From contig CM060910.1 of the NCBI GenBank assembly GCA_030737875.1, positions 66,906,501-66,970,500 on the forward strand: DNA of 64,000 bases. The letters are read 5' to 3'. Of the stretch, positions 1 through 10,425 are shown piece after piece. The stretch comes from Allium sativum. Its lineage: Eukaryota > Streptophyta > Magnoliopsida > Asparagales > Amaryllidaceae. The first letter of the stretch is position 1. Every line of letters begins with the position of its first letter. The translations under genes and the position numbers were made by a program. Below the pieces are notes generated by a model. It made no database searches. It saw only the letters and a program-made list of their open reading frames with translations, and was not told the origin of the DNA.

Positions 1-670
1 AATATTACTCAGACCTGATTCGAACATCACAAGAAATTTTCTATAAAATCTGGTAAACGAACGCATGAAACTCAATTCATATTGGTTTTGATAATGATAA
101 AGCCTTCAAAAATAAATGTATTTCTAACACTATACCCATTTAAACACAAGGATTTTGACCTTATGATAATCAAACCATTTCTATTAAAAAAATACAATGA
201 TATTATGGTAATGTCTAATGTTTAAAATACGTATATAACTAACTTAAATGCTTACATCTCACATTCTATAATATTTGGTATGCATCTAATTTCACAAGGC
301 ATGGAGTGGAAAACATATTTTATATAACGACAAAGTAGGAGACTTTCTTCCGTATAGTAACCTCTAGAAAAATGTACCGAGTATACAAAAAGTGCACTTC
401 TATCAATATAGAATCGGTCTACCCTTCCTACATAGTATCAAGTATGTTCCTAGTTGCCAATTTGACAAATCGCTTCCAAGGACCCGGCACGTATAACTTG
501 AAAATATTAATCCAGATATGATGATCAAACTCTATTGGTCGTGATCTACATTCCTGCAGCCACCTGTATTTTTAACGGTTAGATATTTGAATATTAATAG
601 TTTATTAATTGATGTTCCTAAAAAAGGATTTTTCACATACGGCTCAATCATGACTCGGGCCACTTTTATT
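1..670. other. AT-rich sequence without genes; possible remnant of an LTR
   Basis: No open frame with recognisable homology is present. Short stretches (TTATGATAA followed by AAACCATTT; CTAACACTATA-CCATTT; CATCTCAC) resemble in order and spacing the LTR of the non-coding retroelement at 30393-36184 (its positions near 30950-31050). This may be a strongly diverged relative cut by the window edge. The resemblance was judged by eye and is weak. Confidence 0.25.
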
Positions 671-1216
671 TGTTGGAGAATGGAGTTTTGATGACAACAA
701 CCTTATTTCAATATTAATTGATTATAAAATATATACTAACATCTCTATTTAGAATATATATATATATACACACACACACATGCAGGATTTGTATATAGGA
801 ATTAATACTAATGACTGTACAGTATAAGAGCTTTTAGAGATTCAGAATTCTGAGAAGATTCAAGACTCATGACTAATCAAGATTTCAAGAGTTCTAGATT
901 TCAAGATAAATATAGTAATAGAGTTTAGTTTATATAAGACTCTAAATAGCACTCCAGGTTCAAATTCAAATCTGATTTTCGAATTTCAAATCCTAATCTA
1001 ATTCTAATTAAATTTTCTATCTTAATTTTGATTTTAAACTCAAGTTTTTAAGTCTATAAGTTTTATATAGTTATATACTTTATATTTATATAGTTTTAAA
1101 CTTTATAATTTTATAAATATAATTATATAGTTTATATTTATGATTTCATATTATTTTCTACTTTATAATACTCATTTATATAACTTTGTTTTAATTCAAG
1201 AATTTCCAGAATTATA

Positions 1217-1255
<39 letters not shown>
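1217..1255. repeat. (TG)n(TA)n microsatellite
   Basis: A run of TG dinucleotides passes into a long TA run inside the copia-type LTR. Similar short TA/CA runs lie at about 755-780 and 13958-13976. Confidence 0.9.
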
Positions 1256-1257
<2 letters not shown>

Positions 1258-1414
1258 AAACACTTGAAAAATACATAAAATTCAAATCTCAACTAGCATA
1301 TGTCGACATACATAATTAGTTATGTCAACATATAACTGTCACATTTTTAATTTTGAAAGGAAGTGTCTTTTCACTATTTGTAACATTCTAGAAGCGTTGC
1401 AACCTTTCAAATCC

Positions 1415-1422
1415 TATAAATA
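1415..1422 (+). promoter_or_regulatory. TATA box of the copia-type LTR
   Basis: TATAAATA followed by GGGGCTGA and then a T/C-rich leader matches the usual layout of an LTR core promoter. Transcription would start roughly 30 bp downstream. Confidence 0.5.
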
Positions 1423-1873
1423 GGGGCTGATTTCGAATTTTTTATCATTCTTCTTCTCTATCATCATCCTCTTTCATTACACCATTAATATTTCATATTT
1501 TTATGATTTCTACACTTATACTCCACCGATTTCAAGTCTAACCATATAAAACTTCTTATCTTCTCACTCTCTATTCATTACTCCTTGAATCGAAGTGCTA
1601 TTGAAGAGTTATAGAGCTATTGTAATCGTTTGATAAGTGTTTAGGAAAAGGTGTGTTCCTTATAGCCTTGAAATCAAGGAAAGGAATCGGTGGTAACCTT
1701 GTGGAAAGGGAAATCAAGGGAAATATACTTAATCAAGGGTATTTGGAGTCGGTGGCAACCTTGTAGCCGTGAAATCAAGGAGATTGTACTCGGATATTGA
1801 TATAGTAATAAAACTCTGTGATTATCTCTGTGGTGTGTGATTCATATAGTAGATCACATAAGTTTTAGATTTT

Positions 1874-2239
1874 GTAACATCATGAATTTTAAGTGTATTT
1901 TTATTTAAAAATTTAATTTAAATTTTGATTTCTATTTAGTTTTATTCATTTAAAAATTCAATTTGTTTTGATTTTTATAGAATAACTATTTTGATTTCTT
2001 TGATATAAAACTAATTCATGTTTATTTATATAGCTTATGAATTTGATCCGATATGAATATAATTTAAAAACAATATATGTGTTCCAAATCTTATATATTG
2101 ATATAGTGTTTAGTTATTTGGAATGAAATTTATTCTTAAATTTTAATTCAAATATTAAACCCATATTACCATATAATTTGTTTCGATATTAGTAAAATTT
2201 TATATTTGATTAATTTCAAAATATTACACTTGTTGATCT
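1874..2239. mobile_element. Foldback element, outer part of left inverted arm
   Basis: From GTAACATC at 1874 this stretch is the inverted complement of the sequence ending at 14829, with scattered mismatches over its whole length. It is cut at 2239 by insertion of element 1, and the arm continues at 13857. The last five bases, GATCT, are the target duplication of element 1. No coding sequence is present. Confidence 0.85.
2235..2239. repeat. Target site duplication of element 1 (left copy, GATCT)
   Basis: GATCT directly precedes the LTR start at 2240 and is repeated exactly at 13852-13856 directly after the other LTR. This proves one insertion event and fixes both ends. Confidence 0.95.
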
Positions 2240-3530
2240 TGTAACACCCCACGCCCGCTATGGTCACTCTCTAAGGGAATGCCATAACATCGGTGGAATA
2301 TTTTAGTGAATATAGAACAGAAAAATTACAACAAGACAGATATAAATAGTACTTGAAATTTAAAAACATCATCTCATAACAGCGGAAATAAACATGTCTG
2401 GTTACATCATAAAACCACAATAGAAGTCAAGTACAATATCCATCAAAATAAGAAGTACATAATCCCACTCTCTCATACAATAGCCAAGACAAAAGAAAAG
2501 ATAACTGAGTAACTGGAGCTTTACATCTATCCAAGCTCCTAAAGACTGGAACAGCAATCCGATCAAGCTCCACTACTGCTAGGATCCACCGTAGGACCTG
2601 AGGGTTGGGAAAAAGATAAAAACAACGGGGTCAGACATAAGTCTGAGCGAGTCCTATAACTTTAACAATACAATCATTAAAGTAACCAGAGAAGACATAA
2701 ACTTGACCTACGGTAATGTCTGGGGATGAATGGCTACACTAAGCAGCTTGGTATACTTAGGATAAACTAAGATAACTGTAAAGACGCATCTACCCACCCA
2801 AGGATAATTACTACACTGCACCACACCAGTCATTCCTACTCAAAGATTGATCCCACCCAAGGACTTAAAGAAAGATATAACTAGTAGTTTCATGTACCCC
2901 TAGCTGACCACATAGGTGCCGTCTGCCCCTATCTCCACTAGGTGTACCCCACTACTCCCCAAGCGATCGGCTCCCTACCGTAGATACCCGTGCTGGTCCC
3001 ACAGTGGGGTGTATCACTCCCCTAAAGTGGCCACCTGATAATATCAACGGTGCACGACTTTATATCTACACGATGCAACAACGGCTTATCTACCAGCCCG
3101 GGCCCACACACGCATATGAAACCCGTTGGACTTGCGTTGCCACCGCTAACCCGTTTTGGCCTCTTATAATCAAGCCCAATATGCGTGTCCCGTCACTCGA
3201 CATGGGTCGAGCCCACAAAGATACGTTTGGGATATTGGTTGAAATGGGCCCCCACAAGCTACCCACCTAAGCTTGTCACTTATCTAGTGAATCCCACTTA
3301 ACCCTTTAATCATGTTTAATTACATGTTTCACTTGGTTAAGTATTCTAATCGTATTTTCTATTGCCACCCAAGGCAACCCACTAGATTCCACATGCCACC
3401 CAAGGCAACCACTAAATTTCCACATGCCACCCAAGGCACCCACTTAACCCCTCATGTCCCACTACATGCTAATATGGTTAAGTGTTTCTTAATTAATTAA
3501 GACCGTGATCTCCCACAAAGACCTCCCACA

Positions 3531-3602
3531 TTAGACTGGCTGTTATGACCGCCTGGTTAAGCCGGTAGAGTCTGGGCAGTCTTACGTCATAACAGAGTCT
3601 AA
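3531..3602 (-). other. Conserved leader stem-loop, copy A (left LTR)
   Basis: An outer 7-bp stem (TTAGACT 3531-3537 with AGTCTAA 3596-3602), a 2-nt bulge, and a perfect 10-bp inner stem (CTGTTATGAC 3540-3549 with GTCATAACAG 3586-3595) enclose a 36-nt loop. Read on the minus strand the loop contains ACTGCCCAGACTC-TACCGGC, the conserved loop seen in copies B, C and D. It lies about 1.35 kb downstream of the predicted transcription start. Confidence 0.7.
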
Positions 3603-3657
3603 CCTCGTGTCTTTACTTTAATCACGTATTTAATTTATGGCTAAGACCTCTCACATT

Positions 3658-3727
3658 GGGCTGACATTTGTAGCAACTGGTTAAGCCGGTCGGGTCCGGG
3701 CAGTTTTACACTACAAATGAGTCAACC
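3658..3727 (-). other. Conserved leader stem-loop, copy B (left LTR)
   Basis: A perfect 9-bp inner stem (CATTTGTAG 3665-3673 with CTACAAATG 3711-3719) encloses a 37-nt loop. The outer stem TTGGGCT...AGTCAACC is disturbed here by loss of one C, but in the right LTR it reads TTGGGCT...AGTCCAA and pairs, with one G-T on the plus strand. On the minus strand the loop core reads ACTGCCCGGACCCGACCGGC, identical to copy D of element 3. Confidence 0.7.
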
Positions 3728-4039
3728 TCGTGTCTTAGTCGATTAATTACACCTAATTAATCACCCCCATATTAATTATCCCTAATTAATATCAAGTTTT
3801 TCATAACATGGGTAGACCTAACTCAATAGGTAAATTCCCATGGGGGAGACCTAACTCAATAGGTAAATTCCCACTTATGTTAATTTATTTTTTTATGGTA
3901 TGCTTAATCGTACCCAATCATACTTTTATTAACATATTTACCAACCCCATCGTTCCCCACGTAAATCGTTCTCATTTCATGACATAATAAAGGGGAAGAT
4001 CCAACACAAATATCATGGGTTTAGCATATAACTTTGTCA

Positions 4040-4650
4040 TGGGTTAAGAGGATGTCAACTTGCATATATGAGCATATATTAAGCCAACTACATTTAACCC
4101 AAACTTGCATATTATCATACACACATCTTGCATAACATGTTGAACTTGCATATAAGCATTCTCATAACTTGCATAACATGTTAAACAAGCATTTAAGCAT
4201 ACACATAACTTGCATAAGCATTCACATACTTGCATAAGCATTCACATACTTGCATAAGCATTCACATACTTGTATAAGCATGCATAACTTGCATATCATG
4301 TTAAACTTGCATTTAAGCATATACATATCTTGCATAAGCATTCATATACTTGCATAAGCATGCATAACTTGCAAATCATGTTAAACTTGCATTTAAGCAT
4401 ATACATAACTTGCATATGAACTTGTATAACCACCTACACATAACTTACATAACATCATACACATAACTTGCATGTGAACTTGCATAACTCACTTTGTTAA
4501 ACATGCATAAATCCACTTATTAAATATGCATAAACCCACTTGTTAAACATGCATAAACCAACTTGTTAAACATGCATAAACCAACTTGTTAAGCATGCAT
4601 AAACCAACTTATCAAACATGCATAAACCCACTTATTAATTATGCATAAAC
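4040..4650. repeat. Leader tandem repeats of element 1 (left LTR)
   Basis: Many degenerate units of the kind ACTTGCATAAGCATTCACAT are followed by units of about 22 bp containing TTAAACATGCATAAACCAAC. The array recurs in the right LTR at about 12425-13035 with almost no change. It lies roughly 0.3-0.9 kb downstream of the TATA box, inside the predicted leader. Confidence 0.85.
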
Positions 4651-4972
4651 ATAGGAAAACATAGAGTAGCATATCATTATAAATGATTCAAACTCACTAA
4701 TCCGCATTTAAGACCATAAGTCTCATTACACCCAATCTACTTACTTTAACAATTGATGTTAAAGTGATAGAAACTCACCAAAACCAAGATTAGCAAACTT
4801 ATGAAGTGGAATTAGTTGCTAAATATGAAGATGGTGATGATTAGAGATTGATTAGAGAGTGATTAGCTTGCAACTTCCTTCATAAATTAGTGGAGGCTCC
4901 TTCTAGGATTTAATTTGGCGGCATGAGGCCATCATTTCTATTTTTAGTATGGATTATGGAAGGTTTAGGGTG

Positions 4973-4980
4973 TATTTATA
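4973..4980 (-). promoter_or_regulatory. TATA box of element 1 (left LTR copy)
   Basis: Read on the minus strand this is TATAAATA followed by CACCCTAAACC. The equivalent site in the right LTR, which is the promoter-bearing 5' LTR, is 13358-13365. No other TATA-like site has this context in the LTR. Confidence 0.6.
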
Positions 4981-5122
4981 GATTAGGTGAGTGTTTTAGG
5001 CCCTTAGATTAACCCTTGATTAGATTAGGTCCGTTAGATTTATGAAATCTCTAGAACCCAGCCCTCCAAGCCAGCCTAAAACCCAACCTGGTGCACCCAG
5101 GTTCTCTGGACGCCGCGCCCAT

Positions 5123-5188
5123 GTCGACAGGCAAGTCGACAGGCAAGTCGACCCCCCTGTCGACAGGCCTGTCGACAGCCCTGTCGAC
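5123..5188. promoter_or_regulatory. GTCGAC palindrome array with exact 12-bp spacing (left LTR)
   Basis: Six GTCGAC hexamers start at 5123, 5135, 5147, 5159, 5171 and 5183, every 12 bp. The array as a whole is a loose inverted repeat: CATGTCGACAGG at one edge, CCTGTCGACATGG at the other. It lies 143-216 bp upstream of the TATA box in the sense of transcription. A similar array with GGTCGACC units is in element 3. Function as a protein-binding array is inference. Confidence 0.65.
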
Positions 5189-5466
5189 ATGGTTAGGGCG
5201 GGAAGCTTCCCGCCTACCCCCGCTGGCTCCATTTTGAAATCTGATTTTAAATCTTCAAATCTGTTTTTAGCTTTAATTTTTTTGCAAACTTCATTGGGCC
5301 TTAACTGGGCCATACGGACTCCGATTCTCGAAAACTCGGACTCTATTTCGCGTATTTTTCCGAGACGAACGCAATGACGCAGCCCGTTACCCCCAATTCC
5401 CACATCTGAGATTATTTATCCTATAATTAGTGAATTTTAGTATTAACTAAAATTCGGGGTGTTACA

Positions 5467-5480
5467 TTCTCCCCTCCTTA
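5467..5480 (-). promoter_or_regulatory. Polypurine tract of element 1
   Basis: On the minus strand the bases next to the 3' LTR read TAAGGAGGGGAGAA, a purine run in the position used to prime plus-strand DNA synthesis. Confidence 0.85.
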
Positions 5481-5483
5481 AAG

Positions 5484-5501
5484 GATTTCGTCCCCGAAAT
5501 C
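5484..5501 (-). other. PPT-adjacent hairpin of element 1
   Basis: GATTTCG (5484-5490), a 4-nt loop TCCC, and CGAAATC (5495-5501) form a perfect 7-bp hairpin. Flanking CTTA (5477-5480) and TAAG (5504-5507) could extend it. The same hairpin with changed base pairs lies next to the polypurine tract of element 2 (43987-44004) and, with wobble pairs, of the non-coding element (36203-36220). Confidence 0.6.
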
Positions 5502-6000
5502 TCTAAGCTAAGGAGAATGCATATCCTACCATCCAAACAACCATCTACTCAATCCATCAACCATGGGCATCCATTGTCCTTACACAGTTTCTAATGATGT
5601 ATGAGCATATGCAAAAAGTGTGTGTATATGTTCCCTATCTAATGTATGAACATATGCAAACCGTGATAGTGCCATGCATCCATTATGTATGCGAGAGAAC
5701 CCTATCGACACATACAATATCTACATGAGTGCACAATCATTCACCAAAATGCATCATCCATATGATAACACAATCATTATACATCCATAAATATAGCCTC
5801 CTACACACAATTTTTATGCAATATGCAATATGCAATATGCAATATGAAGTGACTGAGCCGATCTAGTGCCTAGAGTGTGTGTATATGCATCCACGAGCAA
5901 CCACTAGCAAACACTTGCATCCACTTGCATCCATCAACCATAACATGTCTCAAACACATGTTTCAACCATAGGTTTACCCTATCTAAAGGTCAATCAGTA
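5502..6000 (-). other. 3' untranslated region of element 1
   Basis: About 0.5 kb between the end of pol and the PPT hairpin. It holds a short ATGCAATATGCAATATG repeat (about 5817-5848) and no coding sequence. Confidence 0.6.
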
Positions 6001-7065
6001 CTAACGAGAGGATATACTAAAGATAAGATAAGTACTAGACAACGATAGAGGAGAAAGTAAAGACGTACCCTCAAAAAGAAATGGGTATAATGAACGCATC
6101 TTCGCTTCCGTCTCCCAAGTTGCGTTGCTCTCATCTTCACCCCATTGCACTTTGACTAGTTGAACCTCTCTGTTTCTCAACTTCCTAGTCTCTGACCCAA
6201 GGATGCGAGTAGGAGCTCGTCGAATAGTCGCATCACGTTCTACCTCTACATCTCTAAGCAAGCTCGGCTTTACCACCTCTGCGGTCTCATGTAAGCATTT
6301 CCTCAAATGGGACACATGGAATACATCATGTACACCACTAAGTCTGTCGGGCAACTCCACTCTATATGCCATCCGTCCGATCCTTTCCTTAATAGGAAAC
6401 GGCCCAACAAACCTCGGTGCTAACTTCCCAACGGATCCAAAGCGAACAACATTTCTCAACGGAGATACTTTGACAAAAACCATATCCCCAACCTCAAACT
6501 CAAGATCCGTCCTTCTCTTGTCCGCATAATATTTTTGCCTATCCTGCGCTGCTTTCATCCTTTTTCGAATCAAGTCAATCTTCTCAGAAGTCTCCCTAAT
6601 CATATCAGGCCCAAGCAAGATCTTATCCGTAGATTCCCACCAACATGCAGGTGATCGACAAGGCCTTCCATAGAGAGCTTCGAAAGGAGCCATACCAATA
6701 CTGGACTGAAAGCTATTATTATATGCGAACTCCACCAATGGAAGATGCTCTTCCCATGTACCTCCAAAATCTAAGATACAAAGCCTCAAAAGGTCTTCTA
6801 GAACACGATTCACCCTCTCAGTCTGGCCGTCTGTTTGAGGATGATATGCGGTGCTTAGACACAATTGAGTCCCCACTGCTTCTTGTAAACTCCTCCAGAA
6901 CTCGCTAGTGAAGATAGGATCTCGATCACTCACTATGCTAGAGGGTACCCCATGCAATCGAACTATCTCTCGAAGATATACTGAAGCTAGCCATGGAGCG
7001 GTCCTCTTGCTCTTCACAGGTATGAAATGGGCGCTCTTAGTAAGTCTGTCTACCACACGCCCCAA
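6001..7065 (-). CDS. Element 1 pol, 3' part: integrase core and chromodomain
   Basis: This 354-residue frame carries most of the integrase catalytic core: the start of the core is [13 protein letters not shown], the second acidic residue is in SDRDP (about residue 47), and the glutamate is in DGQTERVNR (about residue 83). A GPF-type module (VGPFPI, about residue 220) and HDVFHVSHL follow. A chromodomain closes the protein (about residues 275-331: [34 protein letters not shown]). In chromoviruses this domain is thought to steer integration to chromatin with histone marks. The first catalytic aspartate (MDFIDGLP) lies in the preceding frame, so a frameshift near 7050-7065 splits the integrase. 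The start at 7065 is only the first ATG after the break, not a real start. Confidence 0.9.
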   Translation of the reverse strand: MGRVVDRLTKSAHFIPVKSKRTAPWLASVYLREIVRLHGVPSSIVSDRDPIFTSEFWRSLQEAVGTQLCLSTAYHPQTDGQTERVNRVLEDLLRLCILDFGGTWEEHLPLVEFAYNNSFQSSIGMAPFEALYGRPCRSPACWWESTDKILLGPDMIRETSEKIDLIRKRMKAAQDRQKYYADKRRTDLEFEVGDMVFVKVSPLRNVVRFGSVGKLAPRFVGPFPIKERIGRMAYRVELPDRLSGVHDVFHVSHLRKCLHETAEVVKPSLLRDVEVERDATIRRAPTRILGSETRKLRNREVQLVKVQWGEDESNATWETEAKMRSLYPFLFEGTSLLSPLSLSSTYLIFSISSR

Positions 7066-9365
7066 ATTCCTGTATTACCCTTTCTTGATCTGGGTAACCC
7101 GTCAATAAAATCCATCGAGACGCTATCCCACTTCCATTGCGGAACTTCCAATGGGTGAAGCAACCCACCTGGTTTCTTTTGCTCCGCCTTCACTTGTTGG
7201 CACACCAAGCATCGAGCGACATACTCGGCCACATCTTTCTTCATACCGGCCCAGAAGAAAACCCTCTTCATGTCTTGGTACATCTTGTCCCCACCAGGAT
7301 GAATGGTCATCCTAGAACGGTGTGCATCATCAAGAATAACCTTCCTCAAACCCTCGTCTTGCGGTACACAAAGTCTACCATCTCTACGCAAGCACCCCCT
7401 ATCGTCTAGGGTATACCTACTCAAGTGGCTGGACGACTCCCCCCTTATGAGCTTCTCCACCAACTCAACCAACTGTGGGTCGTCCCTCTGTGCTTCTCCA
7501 ATCCGCCCCAAAAGAGTAGGTCTAACCTCCAAGGAAGCTAGCAAACCGGGTACATAATCGACGGAAGGTCTGAAATCAAACATCGAGATAAATTCCAAGC
7601 TTCGTTGTTCCACGAATAATGGACTCAAGGACAACCTCTTCCTGCTCAAGGCGTCCGCCACCACATTACCCTTGCCAGGGGTATATGCTATCTCGAAATC
7701 ATAGGATGCTAAGAATTCCATCCACCTTTGCTGTCTCAGATTCAAATCCTTCTGAGAAAACAAGTACTTCAATGATTTTTGGTCAGTGAACAATTCGAAT
7801 CTCTCACCAAGAAGATAATGGCGCCAAATCTTAAGCGCAAAAACAATAGCGGCCAACTCTAAATCATGGGTAGGGTAATTTTTCTCATGTGCCCTCAACT
7901 GCCTTCCACCATAGGCTATTACCCTTCCCTCTTGCATTAAGACTGCGCCAAGTCCTGTCCCACAAGCATCGGTATAGACAACAAACGGCTTGCTCCCATC
8001 TGGTAAAACTAAAACTGGAGCAGTGGTTAAAGCTCTCTTTAACCGTCGGAACGCATCATCACAATCTACGTCCCATGTGAAAACAAGATTCTTCTTCGTT
8101 AAGCGGGTTAATGGGGCTGATATCTTCGCGAAGTCTTTGATAAACTTCCTATAATAACCCGCCAACCCCAAGAAACTTCTTACTTCGGTAGCATTCTTCG
8201 GAACCTTCCAATCCTGAATTGATACTACCTTTGCGGGATCCACAGCTATCCCTTCCTTGGAGACCACGTGCCCCAAGAACCGCACCTCCTTCCTCCAGAA
8301 GTGACATTTAGAGAATTTAGCCTTAAGGATATGTGCTCGAAGAGTCTTCAAAACCTCCCCAAGATGTAGGGCATGCTCTTCTTCACTCTTAGAAAATACT
8401 AAGATATCATCCACAAAGACCACCACGAATTTATTAAGGAACTCCCTGAACACCCTACTCATCAAGTCAACAAAGCATGCATGGGCGTTTGTCAACCCAA
8501 ATGGCATCACAAGACACTCATAGAAACCATCCGGAGTTCTAAAGGCAGTCTTGTCTATGCTATCCTCAGCCACCCTCAACTGATGAAACCCCGTGGCTAA
8601 GTCCAACTGAGAAAATACTGAAGCGCCAACCAACTGATCGAAAAGATCATCAATCCTCTGCAATGGGTGTCTATTCTTCTTTGTGAGCTTGTTGAGTTCT
8701 CTATAGTCTACACAAAGTCTGAGGGACCCATCCGCCTTCGTAGCAAATACTACTGGAGCACCCCACTCCGATATACTTCGTCTTATGAACCCCTTCTCAA
8801 GCAACTCCCCTACTTGCTTATGGAGTTCCCTCCTCTCACGAGGAGCCATGTGGCGCACTGGTAAAGATACAGGTTTAGCATTATCCACCAGATATATTCG
8901 GAAGTCAATCTCCCGCTTCGGAGGTAAGCCCTTCACCTCCTCAAACACATCCGGATATTCCTGGACCACTCTAACAGATTGCAAACTCTCGACCGAAGCG
9001 TCAAGCGACTCAAGATAACTTAGCATAACAGAGTCCATGGGATTACAAGAAATCTCGAGAGTGTTACCCAAGCGGGTCATGAGCCTAACAACTCTCCTTT
9101 TGCAATCAAGAACGGCACCATTACTGGATAACCAGTCCATGCCCAAAATCAACCCATAGCCCGTGAAGCCCAACACAAAAGCATCACATCTAAACTCAAT
9201 GCTAAGTATAGAAATCTTCAAACCCAAACATATCATGGACAAATAAGTGGAGCCCCCAATTGGGTTTGAAACAACCAAGGGATCATCTACCAGACTGGTG
9301 TCTAAGTGCAGTGACTCAACTAATGATGATGAGATAAACGAATGCGATGCGCCTGAATCAAACAA
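7050..9365 (-). CDS. Element 1 pol: protease, reverse transcriptase, RNase H, integrase zinc finger
   Basis: 771 residues. The aspartic protease motif [10 protein letters not shown] lies at residues 3-12, so the true start of this polyprotein is upstream in another frame. Reverse transcriptase follows with [12 protein letters not shown] (about 215-226), [14 protein letters not shown] (about 251-264) and the catalytic FVDD (317-320). RNase H shows [10 protein letters not shown] (about 464-473), DLELAAI (about 501-507) and [10 protein letters not shown] (about 526-535). The integrase HHCC finger is at about 682-722 ([19 protein letters not shown]), followed by MDFIDGLP with the first catalytic aspartate (about 752). 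The frame then ends a few residues later by frameshift. One oddity is LTNAHACF (about 291-298), where a proline is usual in place of H. Confidence 0.95.
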   Translation of the reverse strand: MFDSGASHSFISSSLVESLHLDTSLVDDPLVVSNPIGGSTYLSMICLGLKISILSIEFRCDAFVLGFTGYGLILGMDWLSSNGAVLDCKRRVVRLMTRLGNTLEISCNPMDSVMLSYLESLDASVESLQSVRVVQEYPDVFEEVKGLPPKREIDFRIYLVDNAKPVSLPVRHMAPRERRELHKQVGELLEKGFIRRSISEWGAPVVFATKADGSLRLCVDYRELNKLTKKNRHPLQRIDDLFDQLVGASVFSQLDLATGFHQLRVAEDSIDKTAFRTPDGFYECLVMPFGLTNAHACFVDLMSRVFREFLNKFVVVFVDDILVFSKSEEEHALHLGEVLKTLRAHILKAKFSKCHFWRKEVRFLGHVVSKEGIAVDPAKVVSIQDWKVPKNATEVRSFLGLAGYYRKFIKDFAKISAPLTRLTKKNLVFTWDVDCDDAFRRLKRALTTAPVLVLPDGSKPFVVYTDACGTGLGAVLMQEGRVIAYGGRQLRAHEKNYPTHDLELAAIVFALKIWRHYLLGERFELFTDQKSLKYLFSQKDLNLRQQRWMEFLASYDFEIAYTPGKGNVVADALSRKRLSLSPLFVEQRSLEFISMFDFRPSVDYVPGLLASLEVRPTLLGRIGEAQRDDPQLVELVEKLIRGESSSHLSRYTLDDRGCLRRDGRLCVPQDEGLRKVILDDAHRSRMTIHPGGDKMYQDMKRVFFWAGMKKDVAEYVARCLVCQQVKAEQKKPGGLLHPLEVPQWKWDSVSMDFIDGLPRSRKGNTGIWGVW

Positions 9366-10051
9366 TGTACGGACAGGATGATCAAATAGTAAAACCAGAC
9401 TTTCAACGGAAATAGTTCTACCTCTCTCCTGAATTGGTGGAACCGCGAGAGCCTGTACTTGCCCCTAGCCTGACCTGGTGCCATAAGAGCTTGCACCTGT
9501 CCACCTGAGGTAGACCCCGTCCTTTGCCCCTTCTTAGGGCAATCCTTCACTAAATGCCCTGCTTCGCCACAGTGGAAGCAGCCAGTCTTCTTCTTCTTAC
9601 GACAATCCTTGCTTAGGTGGCCAGGTGTCCCACAGTTGAAACACTTCTTCTTCTTGCCTTTGCCACCGTTGCCTTTCCCACCTTTGTTTTGTTGTTGTTG
9701 CTGAGGTCTCTTTTGATCTCCCTTCTTCTCGGGTGCCCTATTAGCATTGGGACCCTTCTCTTCTTCATGCATGAGTGTCATGTCAACTAGCTTCTCAAAG
9801 GTGGCCCCCATAGGGATATGAGTCATAGCCAACCCATGCATCGGTTCATTCAAGCCTTTCACGAACCTCAAAGCCTTCTTCTCCGGTGTATTCACCATGT
9901 CTAGGCCAAACCTTGCCAATTGATTTAACTTGTTGACATATTCCTTCACCGAGAGATTTCCTTGCTTTAGAGTCAAGAATCTTTCCATATACAAGTTTTC
10001 CTCCGCCCTTGAGAGAAACTTTGCCACAAACCTTTGCCTAAAATCCGCCAA
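9320..10051 (-). pseudogene. Element 1 gag, 3' part with two CCHC zinc knuckles
   Basis: This frame continues the gag of the preceding frame (DFRQRFVAKFLSRAEENLYME, where the family reads on from a conserved tryptophan) after a 1-base shift near 10055. It carries a basic linker and two CX2CX4HX4C knuckles, CFNCGTPGHLSKDC and CFHCGEAGHLVKDC, that would bind the packaged RNA. After [14 protein letters not shown] the frame is lost by a second shift near 9420-9465. The protease-bearing frame then takes over from 9365. The ATG at 10051 is not a real start. Confidence 0.85.
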
Positions 10052-10425
10052 GAGTCAACGGGGCGTTCTCCATTAGTGACCTCCCACCAGAATGAGGCCT
10101 CTCCTTTCATTAACCAAGCAGCCAACTTGACTTTCTTTCCTTCTTCCATCTCAAAGATATCTATCAATTCTTCCACCTCCTTAAGCCAATCTCTAGCCTC
10201 CACAAAAGTTTCAGATCCTTGAAAAGGTTTCCCTCCCATAGCTTTAAATTCCTTGCAAGTCTTAGCAAAAGTATCCGTGCGAGGAGGAGGGGGAGGAGGA
10301 AGATCGGGTGCTACGGTTGGTGGAGGGATATTTGCTGGACCCGCAGTGGTGGCCCTAGCCTCCATCAATCTCCTATACCATACTGGTACCATCACACCCT
10401 CCGGAAAGTTAAGATCCTCAGCCAT
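9973..10425 (-). CDS. Element 1 gag, N-terminal part
   Basis: The ORF starts MAEDLNFPEGV and contains a proline-rich stretch (PPPTVAPDLPPPPPP) and the retrotransposon gag core (MGGKPFQGSETFVEARDWLKEVEE, KVKLAAWLMKGEASFWWE). The same protein, more decayed, is read in element 3 from 63172, which supports the start at 10425. It is the first ATG after the primer binding site and a roughly 185-bp leader. The frame fails near 10055 through a 1-base shift. The function is formation of the virus-like particle (family knowledge). Confidence 0.88.
   Translation of the reverse strand: MAEDLNFPEGVMVPVWYRRLMEARATTAGPANIPPPTVAPDLPPPPPPRTDTFAKTCKEFKAMGGKPFQGSETFVEARDWLKEVEELIDIFEMEEGKKVKLAAWLMKGEASFWWEVTNGERPVDSWRILGKGLWQSFSQGRRKTCIWKDS

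Larger units (their letters stand above)
671..1873 (+). mobile_element. Ty1/copia-type LTR, 5' part (split by the foldback element)
   Basis: The segment starts with TGTTGGAG and soon reads TTTTGATGACAACAACC, a start typical of plant copia LTRs and echoed in the LTRs at 19649 and 25795. A TATA box (TATAAATA, 1415-1422) is followed by a pyrimidine-rich leader and CTTGAAATCAAGG-type repeats, as expected for the transcribed part. The sequence breaks at 1874, where the foldback element begins, and seems to resume at 14830-14917, ending in CCCTAACA. Without the insertion the LTR would be about 1.29 kb. No internal coding region could be tied to it, so it may be a solo or truncated LTR. Confidence 0.55.
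2240..5466 (-). repeat. Element 1, left LTR (3' LTR of the minus-strand element)
   Basis: 3227 bp, bounded by TGTAACACCCC and GGGGTGTTACA. It contains a TATA box (4973-4980, minus), a GTCGAC array (5123-5188), tandem TTGCAT/AAGCAT and AACATGCATAAACC repeats (about 4040-4650) and two long stem-loops (3531-3602 and 3658-3727). Short open frames in it recur in the right LTR but have no recognisable domains and lie mostly antisense to the element; I treat them as chance. Confidence 0.95.

Noticed and set aside
3004..3270. 88-codon open frame repeated at 11388-11654
   Set aside because: It lies antisense inside the LTR of element 1, recurs only because the LTR is duplicated, and shows no domain or promoter of its own.
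5020..5403. Open frames on both strands with repeated STGLSTG or VDRQVDR peptides
   Set aside because: They result from the 12-bp GTCGAC array, which reads open on both strands; position upstream of the TATA box argues for regulatory DNA.
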